Source: an uncultured Clostridia bacterium
GTDB lineage: Bacteria > Bacillota > Clostridia > Oscillospirales > Acutalibacteraceae
Assembly: GCA_944385105.1 (NCBI GenBank)
Contig: CALWVR010000030.1
Coordinates: 1 to 64,000 of the forward strand
Length of the DNA: 64,000 nt
Direction: 5' to 3'
Shown here: positions 43,484 to 51,232 of the stretch, one piece after another
How positions within the stretch are numbered: position 1 is the first letter of the stretch
Layout: every line of letters starts with the position of its first letter
Made by a program: the position numbers and the translations under genes
The notes under the pieces: model-generated
What the model was told of the DNA's origin: nothing
Databases searched by the model: none
What the model saw: only the letters and a program-made list of their open reading frames with translations

Positions 43484-44382
43484 AATATAATCTTAGTGAA
43501 CTTGTAGGAAATACTCCTATAAAACTTCTAAGTAGATATATACAAAAGGAAAATTTAAGCGCTAATATTTTAGCCAAGTTAGAATATTTTAATCCTATAG
43601 GAAGTATTAAGGATAGAGTTGCTATTGCAATGATAGAAAATGCTCAAAAAATGGAGCTTATAAACGAAAATTCTTCGATTATAGAGCCCACCAGTGGAAA
43701 CACTGGAATTGCTCTTGCTGCTTTTGGTGCCGCATATGGCTATAAGGTTATTATAGCAATGCCTGAAAGTATGAGCGTACAAAGGCGAAAATTATTGAAA
43801 TCCTTTGGTGCTGAAATAATATTAACCCCTGCTGCTGAGGGCATGCGTGGTGCTACTAAAAAAGCTAAAGAGATATCATTAAATATTCCTAATTCATATA
43901 TACCAAACCAATTTGATAATCCCATAAACCCATATATTCACGAAACGACTACCGCAATTGAGATTTTAAAAGACACTGAAAAAAAAGTTGATATACTAGT
44001 AGCTGGTGTAGGTATCGGTGGGAGTCGTATTGTTATAAGAAGATGCTTTAAGAATTTAAACAAGGATATACAAATAATTGCTGTTGAACCAACCGAATCA
44101 CCATTTTTGTCAAAAGGTATATCTGGCTCTCATAACATACAGGGAATTGGTGCAGGTTTTGCTCCTAAAAACCTTGATAAAGGTATAATAGATCGAATAT
44201 TTACTGTTGATTTTTCTCAAGCTAGTAATACTGTAAAAGAACTAGCTATAACAGAAGGAATACTAGTAGGAATATCATCAGGCGCAAGTCTTTTTGCAGC
44301 CAAAGAAATTGCAAAAGAACACCACAATAAGCACAAAAATATTGTTGTTATTTTTCCTGATGGCGGCGATAGATATTTATAA
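43474..44382 (+). CDS. cysK: Cysteine synthase family protein with atypical PLP loop
   Basis: A 302-residue O-acetylserine sulfhydrylase-type enzyme that makes cysteine from O-acetylserine and sulfide. The PLP lysine is in PIGSIKDRVA (about residue 44) and the substrate loop in EPTSGNTGIALA (about 71). GISSGAS and FPDGGDRYL close the fold. The glycine-rich phosphate loop, normally GVGTGGTxTG, reads GVGIGGSRIVIRRC here, losing a Thr and a Gly that hold the cofactor phosphate, and the protein ends right after RYL. Function is probable but activity may be altered. It overlaps the preceding small gene. Confidence 0.82.
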   Translation: MPVKYNLSELVGNTPIKLLSRYIQKENLSANILAKLEYFNPIGSIKDRVAIAMIENAQKMELINENSSIIEPTSGNTGIALAAFGAAYGYKVIIAMPESMSVQRRKLLKSFGAEIILTPAAEGMRGATKKAKEISLNIPNSYIPNQFDNPINPYIHETTTAIEILKDTEKKVDILVAGVGIGGSRIVIRRCFKNLNKDIQIIAVEPTESPFLSKGISGSHNIQGIGAGFAPKNLDKGIIDRIFTVDFSQASNTVKELAITEGILVGISSGASLFAAKEIAKEHHNKHKNIVVIFPDGGDRYL

Positions 44383-44420
44383 AAAAAGCTGTCTACACAC
44401 TAGTAGGTAGACAGTTTTTT
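44382..44420 (+). terminator. Terminator of cysK
   Basis: CTGTCTAC (44389-44396) pairs with GTAGACAG (44407-44414), preceded by As and followed by a T-run. Confidence 0.85.
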
Positions 44421-44516
44421 TCATTAATTTTATATTGTACTACATTTTTAATTTATTTATATCATGCTTCAAAATTAATGTACACAAATATCAAACATAC
44501 GAGTAAGTTCATTTTA

Positions 44517-44822
44517 TCATTTTGACAATATATAATAATCTAATATTTTATAAAGTCTAGATTTGGCTTTTTTAATGTGTCTAGAGACAGTAGACTTTCC
44601 TATTCCAAGCTGATGTCCTATTTCTGTAACAGTCAAATTTTTATAATATCTCATTACTATGCATTGCCTTTGACGCTCTGTTAATTCACCAGCTACAACT
44701 TTAGATAAGATTCTTAATAATCTCTTGTATTCAGACTCGTTCGTATACTGGTATTCTTTATTATATGCCATCATTCCTGCAATAGATTCAGTAAACTCTG
44801 TAAGCGATAACTTTTTATTCAT
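44517..44822 (-). CDS. Sigma-70 region 4-like protein (ArpU/split-sigma type)
   Basis: A 101-residue protein consisting mainly of a sigma region 4: GELTERQRQCIVMRYYKNLT and the HTH VTEIGHQLGIGKSTVSRHIK, then SRLYKIL. Region 2 is missing, so alone it cannot be a full sigma factor. The N-terminal 40 residues (MNKKLSLTEFTESIAGMM...) are a separate helical part. I use ATG 44822 because AGAGAAG precedes it; a GTG at 44843 is the alternative. It overlaps the end of the small upstream gene. This is reminiscent of two-subunit sigma systems such as SigO-RsoA or the phage ArpU group. Confidence 0.7.
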   Translation of the reverse strand: MNKKLSLTEFTESIAGMMAYNKEYQYTNESEYKRLLRILSKVVAGELTERQRQCIVMRYYKNLTVTEIGHQLGIGKSTVSRHIKKAKSRLYKILDYYILSK

Positions 44823-45030
44823 TTTTAGCTTCTCTTCTTTCACATTTTTTTAAATATTCACTGGTATGTTTCAAATCAAGGCATATAGCATAAAGGATAT
44901 TTATTCTTCTCTTGAGCTCTCTTTCAGCAGAAGGGTCTAAGCACTTGACTTGATGTTTTAAATCTTTTAAGTATATTGATATTAGTTTATATTGTATGAA
45001 ATATTGAAAAGATAGTTGTTTATAGTTCAT
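44815..45030 (-). CDS. Small helical partner of the sigma-like protein
   Basis: A 71-residue protein from ATG 45030 after GAGGGAGCAGCT: MNYKQLSFQYFIQYKLISIY, then a long charged helix with LDPSAERELKRRINILYAIC and KHTSEYLKKCERREAKNE. It overlaps the region 4 gene by 8 bases, so translation is coupled and the products may act as a pair. It has no recognised domain; a core-RNA-polymerase contact or sigma region 2 surrogate is possible. An upstream in-frame ATG at 45132 lacks a ribosome binding site. A palindromic operator-like site lies 15 bases before the start. Confidence 0.6.
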   Translation of the reverse strand: MNYKQLSFQYFIQYKLISIYLKDLKHQVKCLDPSAERELKRRINILYAICLDLKHTSEYLKKCERREAKNE

Positions 45031-45044
45031 AGCTGCTCCCTCTT

Positions 45045-45061
45045 CTACACATAACGTGTAT
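45045..45061. promoter_or_regulatory. Second operator-like palindrome upstream of the sigma-like operon
   Basis: TACAC-ATAAC-GTGTA (45046-45060) within the short leader of the leftward operon. It matches the half-sites and spacing of the palindrome in the XRE promoter at 45261-45277 and is probably bound by the same repressor. Confidence 0.6.
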
Positions 45062-45256
45062 AAAAATATATGATTAATATCTACAGCCCTAGGATTATAT
45101 TGTTTTAAAAATGTGTTTTTGAACATAAACATATTGTACTTGAACCAATATTAGCCGTTATTGCCTAAAAAGTCAATATATTTAAACAAAAAAAATATAT
45201 AAAAAACTTTAACTGTACTGTTTTTGTCACACTTATTTTTAAATAAATAATTAATA

Positions 45257-45285
45257 TTGTATACACAGTTTGTGTATGTTATAAT
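45257..45285 (+). promoter_or_regulatory. XRE promoter with operator in the spacer
   Basis: TTGTAT (45257-45262), 17-base spacer, TATAAT (45280-45285). The palindrome ATACACAgttTGTGTAT (45261-45277) fills the spacer exactly, so a bound dimer would exclude RNA polymerase. This strongly suggests autorepression by the XRE protein. Confidence 0.75.
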
Positions 45286-45323
45286 TTTAATTAAGTCAAA
45301 TATTTCCTAAAGGAGATTTAAAT

Positions 45324-45695
45324 ATGTTCTATAAAAATTTTAAAGAATTGAGATTATCTCATGGTCTTACACAAGCTCAAGCCGCAAAAATGCTAGGTGT
45401 TGCCCCATCTACTATAGGAATGTATGAACAAGGTAGAAGAAAACCTGATAGTGATATGCTAAAAAAGATATGTACTGTATTTAACACAAGCATGGATTAC
45501 CTCTTTGCAGTAAACACACCTCTCCAAAATTCTGAACGCACCGTAGATGACTTTATAGATGAAGTAACAAGTACATTAAAAGCTCAGAAAGGATTAATGT
45601 TCAATGGGAGTCCTATAAGCAGAAAAGATAAAGAAAAAATAGCAGAAGCTATCAAAATTGCTACAGCAGTAATTGTATCTGGGAAAAAAAACTAA
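45324..45695 (+). CDS. XRE family transcriptional regulator
   Basis: A 123-residue repressor with an N-terminal HTH_3 (LRLSHGLTQAQAAKMLGVAP, then STIGMYEQGRRKPD, residues 9-45) and a C-terminal helical part ending in ISRKDKEKIAEAIKIATAVI. The ATG follows AAAGGAG. It is followed 45 bases later by an ImmA/IrrE protease gene, which in ICEBs1 and relatives cleaves its XRE partner to release repression. A matching operator lies in its own promoter and another before the divergent sigma-like operon. Confidence 0.88.
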   Translation: MFYKNFKELRLSHGLTQAQAAKMLGVAPSTIGMYEQGRRKPDSDMLKKICTVFNTSMDYLFAVNTPLQNSERTVDDFIDEVTSTLKAQKGLMFNGSPISRKDKEKIAEAIKIATAVIVSGKKN

Positions 45696-45740
45696 AAGTT
45701 CTATCTAATTTCTTAAATAACAAAAAGGGGTGAAAATACT

Positions 45741-46079
45741 ATAAATGCCTTCGTTCATCAATTAATAAAAAAGTATAACACTTGCTCCCCTTTTGAGATA
45801 TGTAGTAAAATTGGTATAGATATTTTCTATACAAATCTTCCTGGTCATATTAATGGATTTTTTTTTAATTCTGAAAAAGATAAGCATATTATTTTAATAA
45901 ATAAGTCCTTAAATGCAGAGCAGCGTGAAAAAATCTGTGCACATGAACTAGCTCATGCTTTATTGCACAGTAATGTCAACTCTCTAACGCTAAGTAGCTC
46001 TAATTCAAAGTTAATAGAAAAATGTGAACAAGAAGCCGAATGTTTTACTAAATGTCTTCTAAAATTAAAAAAGAGTTAG
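45741..46079 (+). CDS. ImmA/IrrE family metallopeptidase with non-canonical ATA start
   Basis: A 112-codon frame with no ATG, GTG or TTG until deep inside. AAGGGG sits 10 bases before ATA 45741, where an ATG would be expected (ATA AAT GCC). The product, INAFVHQLIKKYNTCSPFEI and onward, has the zinc motif HELAH (H68-E69-H72), with ALLHS after it and the third ligand probably E98 in EQEAECF. Length and layout fit a short ImmA. It probably cuts the XRE repressor encoded just upstream. Translation may be weak because of the start codon; the ORF itself is intact. Confidence 0.7.
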   Translation: MNAFVHQLIKKYNTCSPFEICSKIGIDIFYTNLPGHINGFFFNSEKDKHIILINKSLNAEQREKICAHELAHALLHSNVNSLTLSSSNSKLIEKCEQEAECFTKCLLKLKKS

Positions 46080-46147
46080 ATAATATTGAACTTTAAAATT
46101 AAACTGTTATAATAAATTCATAATCTATATATTTGGGAGTTGTTATT

Positions 46148-46414
46148 ATGGATATAATTTATTGTACTTTTATTATTAATATCTTAATTATTTCATCTGT
46201 CTTATTATTTTTATATAATAAAAAAAGTAAGAAAAATCAGACTAAATTATTTAAAGACTTACAAATAAAAGATAATTATACAAATCCAGAATCAATTGAT
46301 GAAAACACTATTGCTGTTATTTCTGCAGCTGTAGCATATTACTACATTGGGACGACTAAAAGTGTTAAAATTTGTTCAATAAAAAAACACTTTTATGCCG
46401 ACAATAGAATATAG
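46148..46414 (+). CDS. Small single-pass membrane protein (OadG-like motif)
   Basis: An 88-residue protein with one N-terminal membrane helix (residues 5-23), a Lys-rich linker, and a C-terminal ENTIAVISAAVAYYYIGTTK stretch that recalls the C-terminal part of OadG/MmdD-like decarboxylase subunits. I chose ATG 46148 after GGGAG; a TTG 15 bases upstream is weaker. No decarboxylase genes are adjacent, so the resemblance may be only superficial. It is followed by its own terminator. Confidence 0.55.
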   Translation: MDIIYCTFIINILIISSVLLFLYNKKSKKNQTKLFKDLQIKDNYTNPESIDENTIAVISAAVAYYYIGTTKSVKICSIKKHFYADNRI

Positions 46415-46418
46415 AAGC

Positions 46419-46458
46419 TAAACCATCTATATAAAATTACTATAGGTGGTTTAATTTT
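46419..46458 (+). terminator. Terminator of the small membrane protein gene
   Basis: AAACCATCTATA (46419-46430) pairs with TATAGGTGGTTT (46441-46452) with one G-T, followed by AATTTTTG. Confidence 0.7.
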
Positions 46459-46490
46459 TGTTATTAAAGGTCAGTAAATAAAACAAAAAA

Positions 46491-46521
46491 AACAATCATT
46501 GATTCTGAATCAATGATTGTT
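46491..46521. terminator. Terminator of the nucleotide translocase gene
   Basis: Perfect 15-bp stem: AACAATCATTGATTC (46491-46505) with its complement at 46507-46521; an A-run upstream gives the U-run for the leftward gene. Confidence 0.85.
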
Positions 46522-46538
46522 TTCATATAAGGACCTAT

Positions 46539-48068
46539 TTAAGCAAGCTCTTCTTCATGTTGCTCTGCAACAGCTTTCTCATATTTGCCGCTAAGCTTAA
46601 ATACAGAGAATATCCATGCAACAACTGTTGCAATAAATAAAACTACAACTGTTATTAAGTGATTCATTATACCCCTTTGGAAGGCAAACATAACCTGTTG
46701 TATAGCTGATGCGCCAGCTTTTCCTGCACGTCCTCCAATAACTTCAACTGCAGCTTGGCCTTTAGTTTTTGTATCTTCATCAAGAGGAATATAAGCCATA
46801 CTCTTAGTTGTATCAAATAGCGAGTACTTAACACTCTTCGTTAAAGCATCTTGGATAACACCAAACCAAACTGCAAGTGTTAATGAAGATATACCTATTA
46901 TCTCTGGTGAAACATATTTCTTATACATAACTAACATAAAGAATGCTCCGCCCAATATTAGGAATATTAAAGGAGTTATTACAGCAGTTGTTCTCCATTT
47001 ACACTTTCTTAAAATAATTGCCCCAAATAATGTTACAAATATTGTAAATATACCTGTAAATTTAGATACATTTCCCTGCATATGTGCATATCCTGCTGCA
47101 TCAAATGCCTCTTTCATCTGATCCTTTAGAACTATCTCAGCAAAATTAATAGCAACACCATATCCTAATACTAAAACGGCAATTAATAGAAGATATGTAT
47201 TTGAAAATAGAAGTTTTATTCCCTCTGTAACACTTACTTTTTCTTTCTTTTTCTTCTTTTTAATTTGCGTTGGATCAAAGAATCTTGGATCAGTTAAAAT
47301 CTTAGCATTAATGTAGTAATATATTCCCATTGTTGTAAGACCACAGATAATAACACCAACCATAAATCCTGTAATAACCGGAACTGGCAAAGACTTATCT
47401 TTTATAAAACGTTGTACAAGTTCTCCTGCAATAACCACACCGATATTGCCAATTAAAGAAAAAAGTCCAAAAAATCTTTTAACTTCTGTCTTCATCGTAG
47501 TTGCATTAGCAAATTGCCAGAAAAGAGAAGCTATAGCCATTGTCCCCCATATTTCAGAAAATATATAAAACAATGCAACAGGCCAATTTGCAAAGCAAGC
47601 TATAAATCCACTTAATGCGGGAACAGCATCTACCATACTTGTAATTGCCTCTGATGACATTTCTAAGACTTCAAGATTTGGATAAAGTATAAAGCCAAAT
47701 ATAGCATAAAAGATCATAAAAAACGAAATAATTATATAAAATGTTTTTTTAGATCCAAATTTGTTCATAAGAAATGTAAATGCCATAACAGCTAGGAAGG
47801 CACATGGCAATACATACCATAATTTTAATGCTGGAATAAGCTGTGATGTTTCTGTACTTGGTAATCCTGTGTCATGGTCAATCCACATATGTGTACGATA
47901 ATTTACAAAAATATCCTTTAAGTCACGAACCAATGTATAAACTAAAAGTATAAAGAACATCAAAAAGCTCATTGGTAAAAACTTTTTTAGTTCATAGTTA
48001 TGAATCGGCCAAAGAAACGCTTGAAATTTGTTAAACTCTTTAGGTTGAGTTTTAGCTTCGGTTGTCAT
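46539..48068 (-). CDS. Npt1/Tlc family ATP/ADP (NTP/NDP) translocase
   Basis: A 509-residue membrane protein with about 12 helices, matching bacterial and plastid nucleotide transporters (Npt1/TlcA type). Signatures: LWPIHNYELKKFLPMSFLMF at residues 19-38, LKLWYVLPCAFLAVMAF (about 81), FSEIWGTMAIASLFWQFAN (about 169) and PLDEDTKTKGQAAVEVIGG near residue 435, the most conserved loop. Relatives exchange ATP for ADP or import NTPs, mostly in Chlamydia, Rickettsia and plastids; free-living occurrence is unusual. It has a consensus promoter and its own terminator. The direction and substrate here are unknown. Confidence 0.9.
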   Translation of the reverse strand: MTTEAKTQPKEFNKFQAFLWPIHNYELKKFLPMSFLMFFILLVYTLVRDLKDIFVNYRTHMWIDHDTGLPSTETSQLIPALKLWYVLPCAFLAVMAFTFLMNKFGSKKTFYIIISFFMIFYAIFGFILYPNLEVLEMSSEAITSMVDAVPALSGFIACFANWPVALFYIFSEIWGTMAIASLFWQFANATTMKTEVKRFFGLFSLIGNIGVVIAGELVQRFIKDKSLPVPVITGFMVGVIICGLTTMGIYYYINAKILTDPRFFDPTQIKKKKKKEKVSVTEGIKLLFSNTYLLLIAVLVLGYGVAINFAEIVLKDQMKEAFDAAGYAHMQGNVSKFTGIFTIFVTLFGAIILRKCKWRTTAVITPLIFLILGGAFFMLVMYKKYVSPEIIGISSLTLAVWFGVIQDALTKSVKYSLFDTTKSMAYIPLDEDTKTKGQAAVEVIGGRAGKAGASAIQQVMFAFQRGIMNHLITVVVLFIATVVAWIFSVFKLSGKYEKAVAEQHEEELA

Positions 48069-48221
48069 CTTATTACATTCTCCTCATTATAAAAACTATA
48101 AAATATAAATAAAGCTCAATAATATGTGGTAGGCTAAATTAAATAAAAAGCTAAAGAAACTTAACTTCACTTTTCCCCCCTTTTTTAAGTTATTAATTAA
48201 AGCCTTCCAACAAACATTAAA

Positions 48222-48250
48222 ATTATAGCAAAAAAATTTTTTTTGTTCAA
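48222..48250 (-). promoter_or_regulatory. Promoter of the nucleotide translocase gene
   Basis: On the minus strand TTGAAC (48245-48250), 17-base spacer made almost wholly of A8T8-like tract, TATAAT (48222-48227). A long 5' leader of about 145 bases follows before the ATG; its C/T-rich plus-strand tract (CCCCCC at 48173) reads as a G-run in the leader. Confidence 0.7.
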
Positions 48251-48371
48251 GTGTTTTTCATAACTAGTTAATACTTTGTTCAAAAACAACGATATACTTA
48301 AAAATTCTACAAATTATTTGTAATTTATTTTTGACCTTTGCTCTAGATTTCCTCATATACCCTTCAAGATC

Positions 48372-48432
48372 TTGACTTACTACCCTCTAAAATGATATTA
48401 TTTATTATATTTCTATAAGAACCTAAGGTTCT
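48372..48432 (+). promoter_or_regulatory. potA promoter and operator-like palindrome
   Basis: TTGACT (48372-48377), 18-base spacer, TATTAT (48396-48401). A perfect palindrome AGAACCT-A-AGGTTCT (48418-48432) lies 17-31 bases after the -10, around the transcript start, where a repressor could bind. The rest of the 395-base gap between the translocase and potA holds the leftward promoter and nothing else recognised. Confidence 0.6.
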
Positions 48433-48463
48433 ATTTTATTTAAATTCAAAAGGAGATAGGGAT

Positions 48464-49609
48464 TTGAGTAAAGATTCAATAATATCATTAAAAAATATAA
48501 CAGTGTCATTTCATGGACAAACTATTTTAAAAGATTTTAACCTTGATATAAAAGATGGCGAGTTTGTAACACTTCTTGGCTCATCTGGTTGTGGTAAAAC
48601 CACAACTCTTAGAATAATTGGAGGTTTCGTTAAACCTGATTCCGGAGAAATCTTATTTGCTGGAAAAAATGTTAACAACTTACCTGCACATAAAAGAGAA
48701 GTAAATACTATTTTTCAAAATTATGCACTTTTTCCTCATTTAAATGTATATGAAAATATTGCTTTTGGTATGAGACTACATAAAAAAAGTGAAGATGATA
48801 TAAAAGAACAAGTAACTAAAATGCTTAAAGTGGTAAGTTTACCCGGCTTTGAAAATAGGAATGTTTCCTCTCTATCCGGTGGACAACAACAAAGGGTCGC
48901 TATTGCAAGAGCTCTTGTTAATCATCCTAAAGTTTTATTATTAGATGAGCCTCTTGGCGCTCTTGATCTAAAGTTAAGAAAAGACATGCAAACTGAACTT
49001 AAAAATATTCAGAAGCAGATGGGAATAACGTTTATATTTGTAACCCATGATCAAGAGGAAGCATTATCTATGTCTGATACTGTCGTTGTCATGGATAAAG
49101 GGTCCATTCAGCAAATAGGTTCTCCGCAAAGTATTTATAATGAACCAGAAAACGCCTTTGTTGCAGACTTCATTGGAGAAAGTAATATTATTGATGGAAT
49201 TATGCGCAAAGATTACCTTGTTGAATTTGCTGGAAAAGAGTTTGACTGTCTAGATTCTGGATTTGATAAGGACGAAAAAGTCGATGTAGTAATTCGTCCA
49301 GAAGATATTGAGGTTTCTCCCCCCACAAGCGGGCATATATCAGGTGTAGTTACTTCCGTAACCTTTAAAGGGGTTCATTATGAAATAATAGTTGATATTG
49401 ATGGATTCAAGTGGATGATACAGTCTACTGAGTCTCAGAACCCTGGAGATACTATAGGGCTAATATTACAACCTGATGACATACATATAATGAAGAAGTC
49501 TAAATACTCTGGTGAATTTGGTGATTACAGTGCCTTCAGCGATGAAATGTATGAAGTATATAAAGAAAAAAAGAAAAAAAACAAAAAAAGAGTAGGTGGT
49601 AAAAAATGA
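48464..49609 (+). CDS. potA: Spermidine/putrescine ABC transporter, ATP-binding protein
   Basis: A 381-residue ATPase powering polyamine import. Walker [10 protein letters not shown] (about 38-46), signature [10 protein letters not shown] (about 138), Walker [12 protein letters not shown] (about 158) and the switch His in [10 protein letters not shown] are all present, followed by a C-terminal TOBE regulatory domain (about 245-350) and a Lys-rich tail. The start is TTG 48464 after AGGAGATAGGGA. It overlaps potB by 4 bases. Upstream lies a promoter with a palindrome. Confidence 0.95.
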   Translation: MSKDSIISLKNITVSFHGQTILKDFNLDIKDGEFVTLLGSSGCGKTTTLRIIGGFVKPDSGEILFAGKNVNNLPAHKREVNTIFQNYALFPHLNVYENIAFGMRLHKKSEDDIKEQVTKMLKVVSLPGFENRNVSSLSGGQQQRVAIARALVNHPKVLLLDEPLGALDLKLRKDMQTELKNIQKQMGITFIFVTHDQEEALSMSDTVVVMDKGSIQQIGSPQSIYNEPENAFVADFIGESNIIDGIMRKDYLVEFAGKEFDCLDSGFDKDEKVDVVIRPEDIEVSPPTSGHISGVVTSVTFKGVHYEIIVDIDGFKWMIQSTESQNPGDTIGLILQPDDIHIMKKSKYSGEFGDYSAFSDEMYEVYKEKKKKNKKRVGGKK

Positions 49610-50424
49610 AATTAAAGCCATCTGCTATATATATTATTTGGATGACCTTGTTCACACTAATCCCTATGGCTTTAGTATTATATTTTGCTTTTACAAACCC
49701 TATGGGAAAATTCACACTAGATAATATAATTAATGTCGGTAGGTATTCATCTATATTTTTAAAATCAATTTGGCTTGGCGCATTATCTACTATTATCTGT
49801 CTATTAATTGGTTATCCACTTGCCTATATGATTTCTAAAGTAAATACAAAATATCAAAATATTATGGTAATGTTAATTATGTTACCAATGTGGATGAACT
49901 TTTTATTAAGGACATATGCTTGGATGACTATTCTTGAAAATAATGGAATAATCAATAATATTCTTTCTTCTATCGGGATTGCACCGCTTTCATTAATAAA
50001 TACATCCGGTGCCGTTGTACTCGGTATGGTATACAACTTTTTACCGTATATGATTTTGCCAATATATTCAATAATAGTAAAAATAGATAAAAAGATAATT
50101 GAGGCTGCTCAAGATTTGGGAGCTGGAAAGCGCAAAGTATTTTCTAAGATACTTCTTCCTTTAAGTATTCCAGGGATAATTTCTGGTATTACTATGGTAT
50201 TTGTGCCTGCTGTAAGCACATTCATAATTTCCAAAATGCTTGGTGGAGGGTCCAATATATTAATAGGAGATTTAATTGAAATGCAATTTTTAGGTAACTC
50301 TTATAACCCACATCTAGGTTCTGCCATTTCATTGGTTTTAATGATACTGATATTAATATCTATAGGAATAATGAATAGGTTCGATAGATCTAGTATAAAT
50401 GAGGATTATATGTCTCACCATTAA
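49606..50424 (+). CDS. potB: Spermidine/putrescine ABC transporter permease
   Basis: A 272-residue permease with six helices; the EAA loop [20 protein letters not shown] (about residues 166-185) contacts PotA. The ATG overlaps the potA stop (ATGA). Confidence 0.94.
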   Translation: MKLKPSAIYIIWMTLFTLIPMALVLYFAFTNPMGKFTLDNIINVGRYSSIFLKSIWLGALSTIICLLIGYPLAYMISKVNTKYQNIMVMLIMLPMWMNFLLRTYAWMTILENNGIINNILSSIGIAPLSLINTSGAVVLGMVYNFLPYMILPIYSIIVKIDKKIIEAAQDLGAGKRKVFSKILLPLSIPGIISGITMVFVPAVSTFIISKMLGGGSNILIGDLIEMQFLGNSYNPHLGSAISLVLMILILISIGIMNRFDRSSINEDYMSHH

Positions 50425-50440
50425 AAATGGAGGTGATGAA

Positions 50441-51232
50441 TTGAAAATTTTATCAAAAATATATGTAGGTGTTATATTTCTATTTTTGTATGCGCCACTT
50501 GTAGTTCTTGTTGTATTTTCCTTTAATGAGTCTAAAAGTCGTAATACTTGGACCGGTTTTTCTTTAAAATGGTATGAAAAGCTTCTCTCAGATACAGAAA
50601 TCTTACATGCACTTGTTAATACACTAATAATAGCAGCAGTTTCAGCTATTATAGCTACAATAATAGGGACCATGGCTGCTATAGGAATAACTAAAATGAA
50701 GAAATGGCCAAAAAAGGTTGTAATGAACGTCAACAAGCTCCCAATGGTAAATCCAGAGATTGTAACAGGAGTTTCATTAATGCTTTTATTTGTATTTGCT
50801 TACAACAGCATTGGTATTTTAAGACCAGGATTAGTCACATTAATACTTTCACACACAACATTTTGTCTCCCATACGTAGTTTTATCTGTTTTACCTAAGC
50901 TTCGTCAAATGAATCCCCATTTATATGAGGCTGCTCAGGACTTAGGATGTCATCCATTTAAGGCATTTGTCAAAGTAGTTTTGCCTGATATAATGCCTGG
51001 TATAATTACAGGTATGACTATGGCTTTTACTTTATCACTTGATGACTTCGTCATAAGTTATTTTACAAGTGGTACAACTCAAACACTTCCTATAGCAATT
51101 TATTCCATGACCAGAAGAATTGTAAGTCCTGAGATAAATGCATTATCGACAATTTTATTTGTTGTTGTTTTACTTCTTTTATTAGTTATAAATTTTAGGC
51201 AAATAAATGAATTAAAAGATAAAAAATCATGA
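50441..51232 (+). CDS. potC: Spermidine/putrescine ABC transporter permease
   Basis: A 263-residue permease with six helices and EAA loop EAAQDLGCHPFKAFVKVVLP (about 168-187). I use TTG 50441, preceded by GGAGGTGA at 7 bases; an in-frame ATG at 50399 lies inside potB and has no ribosome binding site. It overlaps potD by 4 bases. Confidence 0.93.
   Translation: MKILSKIYVGVIFLFLYAPLVVLVVFSFNESKSRNTWTGFSLKWYEKLLSDTEILHALVNTLIIAAVSAIIATIIGTMAAIGITKMKKWPKKVVMNVNKLPMVNPEIVTGVSLMLLFVFAYNSIGILRPGLVTLILSHTTFCLPYVVLSVLPKLRQMNPHLYEAAQDLGCHPFKAFVKVVLPDIMPGIITGMTMAFTLSLDDFVISYFTSGTTQTLPIAIYSMTRRIVSPEINALSTILFVVVLLLLLVINFRQINELKDKKS

Noticed and set aside
44517..46414. The XRE/ImmA/sigma-like module as part of a complete ICE or prophage
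   Set aside because: No integrase, conjugation or phage genes are near and no flanking repeats were seen; cysK and the nucleotide translocase border it directly.
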